Notes under the pieces: model-generated | The model's database searches: none | Seen by the model: only the letters and a program-made list of their open reading frames with translations | What the model was told of the DNA's origin: nothing | Made by a program: the position numbers and the translations under genes | Source: Haloprofundus salinisoli | GTDB taxonomy: Archaea > Halobacteriota > Halobacteria > Halobacteriales > Haloferacaceae | Assembly (NCBI RefSeq): GCF_020097815.1 | Contig: NZ_CP083664.1 | Location: forward strand, 62,001-126,000 | Direction of reading: 5' to 3' | DNA: 64,000 bases | In this document: positions 28,444-35,999 of the stretch, piece after piece | How positions within the stretch are numbered: the first letter of the stretch is position 1 | How the letters are laid out: every line of letters begins with the position of its first letter

Positions 28444-28685
28444 TAACAATTCCATTCTCACTATACCGAATTCCGGTGACGCCTGCTCGTCCGTCCGATC
28501 ATCCACGAAGGCAACAAATCGGCCCGTTCGATCGATAATCGCAGTACTGTCGGGTGATCATCTTCGTTTAAATGCATGGGCGCTGCAGGCTCCAGTTCGA
28601 CAGTCGAACAAATCGTCCTTTGATTTGTGAGACGACCAAATTCAAGGGCTCGAAAACATATGGACCGAGTTGAAAATACGCTACG

Positions 28686-29507
28686 CTATACGGGAATCAC
28701 AACAGTCTGTAAGTACTGATTCTCGACGATTGCCGTCCCGTCCGTCGCACGATTATATCGATCGAATACCTCCCCGAGGTCAGTCCGGAGGCGCTCTTGC
28801 GCGTCGGAATCAAGCATCTTGAGCGCCTGGACCGTCGGGCCGAAGTACGTGCTGAACACATCTACTGCGTGGTCGATCGACCGATAGTACTGGAGTACAG
28901 TCCGCCGATTGCTTTCGATCGACCGAGTGCGAGCGCTAAGTAACTCGTCGAGCCCGTCGTTGGTGCCCCAGCGAAGGGGCGACGGGACATTGGGTGGTGG
29001 AGGAACGTATCGCGCATGTGCAGCGAACCAGTCGCCGCTCCACCCGCCGGGAATCGGACCTGCCAGACCGATTTTGCCGCCCGGTTTGCACACCCGAAGT
29101 AGTTCGCGTGCCGCCTGTTCCTGATTGGGCGCGAACTGTATCCCGTACACCGAGAGCACTGCGTCGAAGCTGTTGTCGGGGAAGGGCATGGCCTGAGCAT
29201 CACCGATCTGGAAGTCGATTTCTTGTCCGTTGGCCTGCGCCCGGGTTTTCGCTCGTTCAATCAATCCAGGCACGTAGTCGAGGCCTGTGACGTCACAATA
29301 CCGTCGCTCCGCGACCAGTGCCGCTGTGCCGCTTCCACACGCCACGTCCAGGACCCGTTGTCCGGGGTGTGGATCGACGGCTTCGCAGAGTGCCTCGGCC
29401 ATGACGACGTTTTGGCGGGCGATTTCGTTGAAATCGCCGCTAGACCACGTCTCTCGTTGGCCTTCCGTAATGCTGCCGTAATCAGCTGACTGGGTATCAT
29501 CCTTCAT
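28686..29507 (-). CDS. Class I SAM-dependent methyltransferase
   Basis: The start is placed at 29,507 (MKDDTQSADYGSITEGQ), just inside the gap to the upstream gene. The longer frame to 29,600 would overlap that gene. The 273-residue protein has motif I RVLDVACGSGTAAL (about 52-64), a VTGLDYVPGLIERAK second strand, IGDAQAMPFPDNSFDAVLS and LLRVCKPGGKIGL. The substrate is unknown. It is the last gene of a four-gene minus-strand operon with an ArsM-like methyltransferase, an OsmC protein and an AhpD-like protein, suggesting a detoxification or redox role. Confidence 0.85.
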   Translation of the reverse strand: MKDDTQSADYGSITEGQRETWSSGDFNEIARQNVVMAEALCEAVDPHPGQRVLDVACGSGTAALVAERRYCDVTGLDYVPGLIERAKTRAQANGQEIDFQIGDAQAMPFPDNSFDAVLSVYGIQFAPNQEQAARELLRVCKPGGKIGLAGPIPGGWSGDWFAAHARYVPPPPNVPSPLRWGTNDGLDELLSARTRSIESNRRTVLQYYRSIDHAVDVFSTYFGPTVQALKMLDSDAQERLRTDLGEVFDRYNRATDGTAIVENQYLQTVVIPV

Positions 29508-29542
29508 CTCGGTTGCCTTCTTGTGGGTTCTGTCGCCGGTTT

Positions 29543-30319
29543 TCACTGGTCGTTCTTCCGAGCACTCAGCGAGATGCTCCTCACGCCGTACTTCTGGCAC
29601 GCGTTCGTCGCTTGCTCCGAGATGAACTCGTACTGGGGATTCTCTCTGACTTCAACGTCATCGAATCCAGGCGTTTCGATCATGTCGGTATAGTCGGTGA
29701 CCTGTTCGGCTCCACCGATGCACGCCGCCCAGAGGTCCGCGTTCGACTTGATGCTCTCGGGCATCCGGGTCTCGCTGATGATATCGGAGAGTGCCAACCG
29801 GCCCGCTGGTCGAAGCACGCGACTCGCCTCCGTGAAGACGTGCTCCTTCTCCGCAGAGAGATTGATGACGCCGTTGGACACGATGACGTCGAACGACTCG
29901 TCTGCGAACGGGAGGTCTTCGATGTACCCCTGTTCGAACGAGACGTTCTCCATCCCGGCCTCGTCGCGCAGCCGCCGTGCTTTCTCCAGTTGCTCGTCGG
30001 TCATGTCGAGGCCGATCACGCTCCCAGCGTCGCCGACGTGAAGCGCCGCGACGAAGGCATCCATGCCCGAGCCGCTACCGAGGTCAAGCACGTCATCTCC
30101 CTCTCGGAGATCGGCGAGGTCGAAGTGGTATCCGACGCCAGCGAACGAGTCGATGGCCTCTGCAGGCACTCGGTCGAGATCTGAAGTTCGATAGCCGAGC
30201 CGCTCCGCCAGCGCGCGTCCCATCTCGAAGTGATGCTCGTCGGTCGGAGCCTCTGCGACGTTCCGGTAGACGGTCTTGACTTCTCGCTCTAGCTTATTGA
30301 CGTCGAGTGATTTCGACAT
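29543..30319 (-). CDS. ArsM-like SAM methyltransferase
   Basis: A 258-residue methyltransferase resembling arsenite methyltransferases. Motif I is DVLDLGSGSGMDAF (about 75-88), preceded by a GVGYHFDLADLREGD stretch usual in ArsM-type proteins. It is followed by IEDLPFADESFDVIVSNGVINLSAEK and LSDIIS. One cysteine of the expected arsenic-binding set is visible in WAACIGGAEQ, and another Cys near the C-terminus (NACQKYG). The N-terminal Cys of classical ArsM is not obvious, so arsenic may not be the substrate. It starts two bases after the OsmC stop. Confidence 0.78.
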   Translation of the reverse strand: MSKSLDVNKLEREVKTVYRNVAEAPTDEHHFEMGRALAERLGYRTSDLDRVPAEAIDSFAGVGYHFDLADLREGDDVLDLGSGSGMDAFVAALHVGDAGSVIGLDMTDEQLEKARRLRDEAGMENVSFEQGYIEDLPFADESFDVIVSNGVINLSAEKEHVFTEASRVLRPAGRLALSDIISETRMPESIKSNADLWAACIGGAEQVTDYTDMIETPGFDDVEVRENPQYEFISEQATNACQKYGVRSISLSARKNDQ

Positions 30320-30321
30320 TG

Positions 30322-30882
30322 CTACTCACCCCTCCGTACGGAGACCACGTCGGTTTCGAGCGGGACGGCATTCGTGATGTTGTCCATCAACGGCGACGTG
30401 GCCTCGACTCGCTCCCTGAGCTCGGCGAGTTCTTCGTCCGACGCGTCCGCGTCGATGTATGCGGTGCATGTCACCGTGTTGTACCCGGCGCGGACGTCCT
30501 CGGAGATACCGAGGAATCCCCGAAGGTCAACGTCTCCTTCCAGTTCGAACCGGAGGTCGTCGAGTTCGATACCCATGGCAGCGGCGTTGGCCGCGTACCC
30601 GACGCTCAGACACGAGCCGAGAGCGGCGAGCAGAAGCTCGACCGCGTTCGGTGCCGCGCGCTTGCCGAGGATCTGCTTCGGTTCGTCGCCTTCGACGTGA
30701 AACTCCCGGGTGTGAATCCGTTCGCCGGCCTGATCGAAATCGTCGATCGATGTCACACACTGCAGACCGTCGGTCCATTCGGTTTTCGCGCGGAACCGGA
30801 ATTGGCCGCTCTCCGGTTCTTCCGTGATTGTTTCGACCGCCTGGCCGAGCTGTTCTACGTCTACGCCATTGTTGACTGACAT
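30322..30882 (-). CDS. OsmC family protein
   Basis: A 186-residue OsmC/Ohr-fold protein. The segment PNAVELLLAALGSCLSVGYAANA holds one conserved cysteine. I do not see the second CxxC-type cysteine of Ohr, and TCTAYIDADAS may or may not serve. OsmC and Ohr proteins reduce organic hydroperoxides with thiols; single-cysteine members are less well understood. Tight packing (two bases to the ArsM-like gene, 66 bases from the AhpD-like gene) supports a common transcript for thiol and peroxide chemistry. Confidence 0.85.
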   Translation of the reverse strand: MSVNNGVDVEQLGQAVETITEEPESGQFRFRAKTEWTDGLQCVTSIDDFDQAGERIHTREFHVEGDEPKQILGKRAAPNAVELLLAALGSCLSVGYAANAAAMGIELDDLRFELEGDVDLRGFLGISEDVRAGYNTVTCTAYIDADASDEELAELRERVEATSPLMDNITNAVPLETDVVSVRRGE

Positions 30883-30948
30883 GATGTGTTATCTTTTCCC
30901 GTGAACGCTATTAGCACGTGAACTCGGCCGATAAACCGGTTCAACGGT

Positions 30949-31353
30949 TCAATCGGCACCTGCTGCCGTAGCATCTTGCTCTTTGAGGAATTCGACGATC
31001 TCCGTCGTTTCGGTGACGAAGTCGTCGAGATTTACTTCGTTCCCATGCAGGACCGTCGAGAAGTACTGAGTAGATCCGGCTAGAGTGACCACCTCTTCGA
31101 GTTCATCTTCTGTGACCTCTGCCAGTCGCGCCTCTTCTTTGTGGAAATGCACACAGTAGGGACACTTGGTGGTAGCTGCGACACCGACACCAACGAGAGC
31201 TTTCTCCCGCGGGGACAGCTCGGTTTCTCCGAACGAGAGATCTCGAAAGATGCCCCAGCTGTGATCACTGGCCGGCTCTGCAAGGCTCTCCATCCAACTT
31301 GGAACCTGTCCGAGCGACATTTCGATTTCGTGTCGTGTTTGGGTTGATACCAT
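30949..31353 (-). CDS. Carboxymuconolactone decarboxylase / AhpD-like protein
   Basis: A 134-residue protein of the CMD/AhpD superfamily. The redox motif CPYCVHFHKEEA (CxxC-x3-H type) lies near residue 64 and is preceded by ALVGVGVAATTK, as in AhpD-type alkylhydroperoxidase relatives. It would act as a thiol-based peroxidase or redox partner. It is the first gene of the four-gene operon and probably follows its promoter in the preceding gene-free region. Confidence 0.87.
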   Translation of the reverse strand: MVSTQTRHEIEMSLGQVPSWMESLAEPASDHSWGIFRDLSFGETELSPREKALVGVGVAATTKCPYCVHFHKEEARLAEVTEDELEEVVTLAGSTQYFSTVLHGNEVNLDDFVTETTEIVEFLKEQDATAAGAD

Positions 31354-31610
31354 AGTGGCTTTCCCCGAGTCACGCTACGAGTAGTCAGGATATGTAGGCG
31401 ACTAGTGATTCTCGACCAGTCGTTGACCGGCGCGCAGCCGATGAACTGAGGTCATCGAGCGCTTGAAAAATCACCAGATGACTATCTGACCTTCGCAGCC
31501 GTGTAGACGTTCATTATGGCCGTTAATTAGAGGCCCATTCTACCAAGGTGAGGAACTGAGACGAAGAACGGTCTTATTATCCGAAATGCGAGGGCTGTAG
31601 TCGAGCTCAA
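31354..31610. other. Divergent intergenic region, no gene seen
   Basis: The region separates the AhpD-like operon (minus) from the Orc-like operon (plus). I see no gene. It should contain the promoter of the minus operon; no clear palindrome was found. The plus-strand control elements at 31,611-31,650 are listed separately. Confidence 0.45.
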
Positions 31611-31650
31611 GTATCGGAACTATCGGAACTCACCCTGTTCCGTTTATTAC
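31611..31650 (+). promoter_or_regulatory. Promoter and repeated CGGAA motif before the Orc-like gene
   Basis: GTATCGGAACTATCGGAACT (31,611-31,630) is two tandem ATCGGAACT units. It is followed by CACCCTGTTCCG, so the second unit also forms a CGGAAC/GTTCCG inverted repeat. A TATA-like TTTATTAC lies at 31,643-31,650, 28-35 bases before the ATG, as for a leaderless transcript. A very similar arrangement stands before the next gene at 32,698, which suggests one regulator for both. Confidence 0.6.
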
Positions 31651-31677
31651 GGCTCCCGAGGAAGAGTCCGGATAAGT

Positions 31678-32691
31678 ATGATCAACGATGCTCGCGTGCT
31701 GCAACCCGAGTTCATCCCTCAGGAGATCGAGCATCGCAATCAAGAGACGAACGTCCTCTCGAACGCGCTCAAACCAATCATGGACGGCCAACCGGGGGAA
31801 ACTTCACTCCTGCTTGGTCCATCTGGTGCCGGAAAAACGTGCATCGCGCAGTTCACCGTCGAACGGCTCCGAGAGAACGTCCTCGACATCAACACCCAAT
31901 ACATCAACTGTTGGCAGGACTACACCCGATTTCGAGTCCTCTACCGTATCCTCGAAGGGATAGACCAGACGGTAGATATCCACCGGCGTTCCACACCACG
32001 GGACGAATTGCTAACTCGACTTCAGGAGTACGACGGTCCGCACTACGTCGTCATTCTCGACGAAGTCGACCAACTCGAAGACAAAAGCGTCCTCTACGAC
32101 CTCTATCGCACGCGTAAGATTACGATGATACTCATCGCCAACCGCGAAGAGGACCTGTTCTCGATGTTCGACGAACGCTTGACGAGCCGCCTGCACGGGA
32201 GTGTCCGGGTTGAATTTGAGAGGTACCACCTTGACGAACTTGTCGTGATTCTGGCTGCGCGAGCACGCTGGGGACTATCGGAAAGCGCTATCGGAAATCA
32301 GCAACTCGCTCTCATCGCCGACGCGGCAGCCGGTGATGCGAGAATTGGGATTAGCATTCTCCGCAACGCTGCGCGCCTCGCAGATCAGCAATCTCTCGAC
32401 ACAATCTCGAACGAAATCGTCCATGAGGCCGTCCCCGACGGACGCGAGGAGATTCGGCGCTCGACCGCAGACAAATTACGTGAGCATCAGCGCGTCCTCT
32501 ACGAGATTTTGCTCGATTCTGGCGAGATGAGTCCGGGCGATCTCTACGACGAATACTGCGAGCACGTCGACGAACCGAAGACGAAGCGAACCGTCCGCAA
32601 CTACCTCCAGAAGATGGAGCAGTACCGACTCGTCGTCGCCCAAGGCGAGAAGCGTGCGCGGACCTACAGACCTCGGAAAGAAGCGTCCTGA
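31678..32691 (+). CDS. Orc1/Cdc6-family AAA+ ATPase
   Basis: A 337-residue Orc1/Cdc6-type protein, shorter than typical haloarchaeal initiators. It starts with the family pattern (MINDARVLQPEFIPQEIEHR). Walker A is GPSGAGKT (47-54), Walker B VVILDEVD (124-131) and sensor 1 ILIAN (about 151-155), with DERLTSRL after it. The C-terminal winged-helix region (about 255-337) would bind DNA. It heads an operon with a RecA-like protein, a small protein and a PolB2-type polymerase. A role in the DNA damage response or as a regulator, as proposed for Orc1-2 in Sulfolobales, is as likely as origin firing. No classical origin repeat set is seen next to it. Confidence 0.88.
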   Translation: MINDARVLQPEFIPQEIEHRNQETNVLSNALKPIMDGQPGETSLLLGPSGAGKTCIAQFTVERLRENVLDINTQYINCWQDYTRFRVLYRILEGIDQTVDIHRRSTPRDELLTRLQEYDGPHYVVILDEVDQLEDKSVLYDLYRTRKITMILIANREEDLFSMFDERLTSRLHGSVRVEFERYHLDELVVILAARARWGLSESAIGNQQLALIADAAAGDARIGISILRNAARLADQQSLDTISNEIVHEAVPDGREEIRRSTADKLREHQRVLYEILLDSGEMSPGDLYDEYCEHVDEPKTKRTVRNYLQKMEQYRLVVAQGEKRARTYRPRKEAS

Positions 32692-32697
32692 AACGCG

Positions 32698-32731
32698 GTA
32701 TCGGAATTTCGGAAACACCCCTGTCTTCATT
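32698..32731 (+). promoter_or_regulatory. Second CGGAA-motif promoter before the RecA-like gene
   Basis: GTATCGGAATTTCGGAAACA starts at 32,698 and continues CCCCTGT. It matches the element at 31,611 except for a few substitutions and one missing base. CTTCATTATG (32,723-32,732) is the TATA-like box, 30-39 bases before ATG 32,762. The distance from the motif to the ATG is 64 bases here and 67 before the Orc-like gene. This supports 32,762 as the true start. Confidence 0.55.
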
Positions 32732-32761
32732 ATGACACAAAGCCGCATAGGTTCTCCTGTA

Positions 32762-33442
32762 ATGTACCAACAGACCGGCGACCAACCAATACTCCCGACG
32801 CTACAGGAGGGGATGACACTCTTACAGGCGAATCGAAGAGCGACAGGTGCGTTGCAGTCACTCGTCCTTGACCATCTCCTCTTAGAGGACGGAGACGCAG
32901 TCTGGGTCGACGCTCGTGGAAACGGAACGACGCAGCAACTGTGTCGAATCGCACCGAATATGAGAGTACTCGACCGAGTTCACATCGCTCGAGGCTTCAC
33001 TCCGTGGCAGCACTACAGCCTGCTGACGGACCTTCCCGATCACATCACAGAGGACACGTCGCTCGTCGTGCTTCCGGAGTTCGACTGGTTCTACCGGACT
33101 GATGACCTCCGGCGCGGCGAAGGCGAGCGAATGTTCTCGGAGGCAGTTTCGCGAGTCATGGAGTTGCTTAACGATGTCGACGTACCGGTTCTCCTCACGC
33201 TGTCGGAAAGAGACGACTTCACCGAACCACTCCACGACGTGATTTCCGAAACGGTGGAGTGTGAGCTGACCAAGTATGGACCACGGTTCTCGGGCGACTC
33301 GTTCGATACGCTCGTTTATCCGCTCGACAACGGGCTAGTCCAGACGACGATTGCGTACTGGAACACTATCCTCGCGGCACGTCACCCAGCTGTCGTTCCG
33401 ACGACTACGTCTTCGGAGGTGACCACCGTTGGGGCGAACTAA
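32762..33442 (+). CDS. RecA/RadA-fold-like protein without a clear Walker A
   Basis: The 226-residue protein is unnamed, but its strand order looks like a degraded RecA-type ATPase core: LVLDHLLLEDGDAVWVDARGNGTTQQL at the usual P-loop position with no GxxxxGKT, TSLVVLPEFDWFY in the Walker B position, and VPVLLTLSERDDF. I chose ATG 32,762 (MYQQTGDQPILPT) from its spacing to the conserved upstream motif. The next upstream ATG at 32,732 lies inside the TATA-like box. It overlaps the following gene by 14 bases. Position and fold suggest a polymerase accessory, like ImuA-type proteins in bacterial mutagenesis cassettes; this is inference. Confidence 0.65.
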   Translation: MYQQTGDQPILPTLQEGMTLLQANRRATGALQSLVLDHLLLEDGDAVWVDARGNGTTQQLCRIAPNMRVLDRVHIARGFTPWQHYSLLTDLPDHITEDTSLVVLPEFDWFYRTDDLRRGEGERMFSEAVSRVMELLNDVDVPVLLTLSERDDFTEPLHDVISETVECELTKYGPRFSGDSFDTLVYPLDNGLVQTTIAYWNTILAARHPAVVPTTTSSEVTTVGAN

Positions 33443-33689
33443 CCCGACGCACCGTGATTTGATTCGTGCGACCGAGAGCCGATGGTCGGACTATCGGCGT
33501 GCGCTCAGACACGACGATCAGCCGCATTACGACCGGTTGTTCGACCACGCTCGTGCTCACGCGGACGCCGGTGGGTATCTCAACCACCAGTTCGTCGAGA
33601 TTCCGATTCTCATCTCCATCGCGCTCGAGCAGGAGAAGCGGATTACGTCGCTTGAGAATCGAATGGACGTCGACGAATTTGGCGAGTGA
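33429..33689 (+). CDS. Small cassette protein with TTG start
   Basis: An 86-residue acidic and Arg/His-rich protein of unknown function, helical in appearance (TESRWSDYRRALRHDDQPHYDRLFDHA, IALEQEKRITSLENRMD). The start is TTG at 33,429, decided by a strong Shine-Dalgarno sequence GGAGGTGA at 33,415-33,422, six bases upstream. There is no other start before the C-terminus. It overlaps the RecA-like gene and ends three bases before the polymerase ATG, so it is embedded in the operon. A polymerase- or RecA-binding adaptor is possible but unproven. Confidence 0.75.
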   Translation: MGRTNPTHRDLIRATESRWSDYRRALRHDDQPHYDRLFDHARAHADAGGYLNHQFVEIPILISIALEQEKRITSLENRMDVDEFGE

Positions 33690-33692
33690 CCC

Positions 33693-35804
33693 ATGCCGTT
33701 CAAAATCGACTATCTCGATGGTGACGTACTCGAGTGGTCACTGACGCCCGGCGGTGCGGAGTTCACTCGAAACGCGTCATACGAGCCAACGATATACATC
33801 TCGGCACACGGCGATGGCGATCTCAAGGAGGTCTCGGAGGTACTCCGTCGACACCCGAAGGTCACACTCGCGCACCTGGTGGAGGAGAGAGTCGGGTTCA
33901 GACACGACCCAGAACCGGTACTTCGTGTCGATGTTGTCGACTTGGATGCAGTTACTGATGTTGCACACCAAGTCAGGGGATGGGGAAAACCCGGTGAGTA
34001 CCGGTGCTACAACGTCGATTTGAGCCGAGAGTTCAGATACTGTCTCGAGGAGGGCGTGTCGCCGATACCCGATGGCGATCTCTCAGTTCTCGATGTTTCT
34101 ATCCCAGAGCCTCAACTCTCGAGTGGACAGATCACGACGGTCGAGCTAGGAGACGAGACGGTGAGCGGAACGCAGGTGGATATCATCGAGGCGGTGAGCA
34201 ACCATCTCAGCGCTGACGACCCGGATGTCCTCCTGCTCAACACGAGTGAGGTAATCCCGAAATTGTACCAACAAGCCGAGCGGGTGGGGAATCATGAGTT
34301 TGAGTTAGGGCGTCTCTCCGGTTGGCAACAACTCGCGGGAAAGTCGACGTACGCGAGTTACGGGAAAGTTGGCCACTCGCCAGCGCGGTACAACCTCCCG
34401 GGTCGGATAATCATCGACCGGTCGAATACGTTCATGTGGAACCAGACGAACCTCGACGGCTGTCTCGACCTCGTCGAACGGTCGGGGAAACCGCTTCAGG
34501 AGTTAGCCTGGTCTTCTATTGGGAACATCCTTACAGCGATTCAGATTCGAGAGGCGCGGAAACGAGGTGTGTTGGTTCCGTGGAACTCCTGGCGGCACGA
34601 GCAGTTCAAGACGATGCGCCAGCTGCACGAGGCAGATCGCGGCGGATTTACATTCGCACCGAAGGTGGGTTTCCACGAGGACGTCTACGAACTCGACTTC
34701 TCGTCGTTGTACCCGAACATCATCGTCACTCGCAACGTGAGTCCCGAGAAGATTCGCTGTGAGTGTCACGCTGGTCGAGAGGACGTACCGGGACTGGGTT
34801 ACTGTATCTGCGACGAGCGAGGGTACCTCCCGGACGTCCTTGAACCGCTCATCGAAGACCGCGACGCTATCAAAGCCGAGCTTCAAGAGATAGACGACCC
34901 AGAGCGAGAGAAAGCGTTAGAGGGTCGATCGAACGCGATCAAGTGGATTCTCGTCTCTTGCTTCGGGTATCAGGGATTTTCGAACGCGAAGTTCGGGCGT
35001 ATCGAGGGCCACGAGGCGATCAACGCGTTCGCTCGAGAGATTCTCCTCGACTCGAAGCAGATATTCGAGCAGAACGGATGGGAAATCGTCCACGGGATCG
35101 TCGACAGTATCTGGGTCCGGCGGGTTGAGAACGAGGCGCAGACCCCGCTCGACGAACTCGCCGAGCAAATCACTCGCGAGGTAGGGATACGATTGGAATA
35201 CGAGGCAGCATACGATTGGATTGCATTCGTCCCGATGCGCGATAGCGACGCTGGCGCGTTGACGAAATATTTCGGAAAGATCGCCGACGAGGACGAGTAC
35301 AAGTATCGGGGTATTGAGTGCCGACAGCGTAGTACGCCGGCGTTCATCGAAGAAGCGCAGAAGGATTTGGTTCGAGTCCTTGACGAGCATCGAGAACCAG
35401 AACGCGTCTGCGACCGACTGAAACTGTGGGTTGAGCGCCTTCGGCGTGGCAGTGTTGAGCTGGAAAATCTTCTGATTGACAATCGAGTCTCAAAGAACGC
35501 CGGCGAGTATTCGCAGTACACACGGAACGCGGCAGCACTCGAACGGGCCGAAGGACACGGCCTCAGTCGAAGTCCAGGTGAGAGCGTTTCCTACGTCGTC
35601 GTCGACGACGAGAAACGGTCGAGAGACCGGGTGGCGTTGGCACATGAGGAACCCTTGGAGTACGATGCCGACTTCTACGAGACGCTACTCCTCCGTGCGG
35701 CGGAGAGCGTCCTCTCGCCGCTCGGCTGGCGTCAGTCCGCTATCGAGAACGCGCTCGCAGGCTCGCAGGATTCGAAGCTCTCGGCGTTCGAGAGCTGGGG
35801 ATAG
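33693..35804 (+). CDS. polB2: Family B DNA polymerase, PolB2-like with altered catalytic motif
   Basis: The 703-residue polymerase is shorter than replicative PolB. Motif A is DFSSLYPNII (335-344) with the metal-binding Asp335. Motif B is KWILVSCFGY (417-426). Motif C reads HGIVDS (467-472) where active enzymes have YGDTDS, so the first Asp is replaced by Ile and only Asp471 remains. The N-terminal exonuclease domain is degenerate: at about 132-138 the DIE motif is VLDVSIP, and exo II and III acidic residues are not evident. This matches the archaeal PolB2 group first described as inactivated; a Sulfolobus member was later reported active in lesion bypass. It lies last in the cassette. Confidence 0.85.
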   Translation: MPFKIDYLDGDVLEWSLTPGGAEFTRNASYEPTIYISAHGDGDLKEVSEVLRRHPKVTLAHLVEERVGFRHDPEPVLRVDVVDLDAVTDVAHQVRGWGKPGEYRCYNVDLSREFRYCLEEGVSPIPDGDLSVLDVSIPEPQLSSGQITTVELGDETVSGTQVDIIEAVSNHLSADDPDVLLLNTSEVIPKLYQQAERVGNHEFELGRLSGWQQLAGKSTYASYGKVGHSPARYNLPGRIIIDRSNTFMWNQTNLDGCLDLVERSGKPLQELAWSSIGNILTAIQIREARKRGVLVPWNSWRHEQFKTMRQLHEADRGGFTFAPKVGFHEDVYELDFSSLYPNIIVTRNVSPEKIRCECHAGREDVPGLGYCICDERGYLPDVLEPLIEDRDAIKAELQEIDDPEREKALEGRSNAIKWILVSCFGYQGFSNAKFGRIEGHEAINAFAREILLDSKQIFEQNGWEIVHGIVDSIWVRRVENEAQTPLDELAEQITREVGIRLEYEAAYDWIAFVPMRDSDAGALTKYFGKIADEDEYKYRGIECRQRSTPAFIEEAQKDLVRVLDEHREPERVCDRLKLWVERLRRGSVELENLLIDNRVSKNAGEYSQYTRNAAALERAEGHGLSRSPGESVSYVVVDDEKRSRDRVALAHEEPLEYDADFYETLLLRAAESVLSPLGWRQSAIENALAGSQDSKLSAFESWG

Positions 35805-35999
35805 ATGGATCGACTGATCACTGACGCCCGGGCGTTTCGATCGGGGTACGTCCCGCAAGAACTCTACCATCGAGAGGGGCAGATTGCTCAGCTCTCCTCG
35901 GCGCTCGGCATTCGCTGGGGTCACGTCAACTGCATGAGCGACTCCTCGAAGTCCGCGGTATTGCACGCTCTGACTAAGCACGCCGGTCGTGCTGCTTAC
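35805..35999 (+). pseudogene. Truncated Orc1/Cdc6-like gene lacking Walker A
   Basis: The ATG directly follows the polymerase stop. The first 33 residues (LITDARAFRSGYVPQELYHRE) match the start of the Orc-like protein at 31,678. The frame then jumps from SSALGIRWG straight to HVNCMSDSSKSAVLHAL, corresponding to YINCWQDYTRFRVLYRI, so about 45 residues with the P-loop are missing. The readable similarity stops near 35,999, where the convergent hydrolase gene ends; the open frame runs on to 36,137 as antisense. This is an internally deleted, 3'-truncated remnant of a duplicated Orc gene. Confidence 0.72.

Noticed and set aside
31354-31677. Replication origin next to the Orc-like gene.
   Set aside because: Only two short tandem motifs and one TATA box are present; no AT-rich unwinding region flanked by several ORB repeats.
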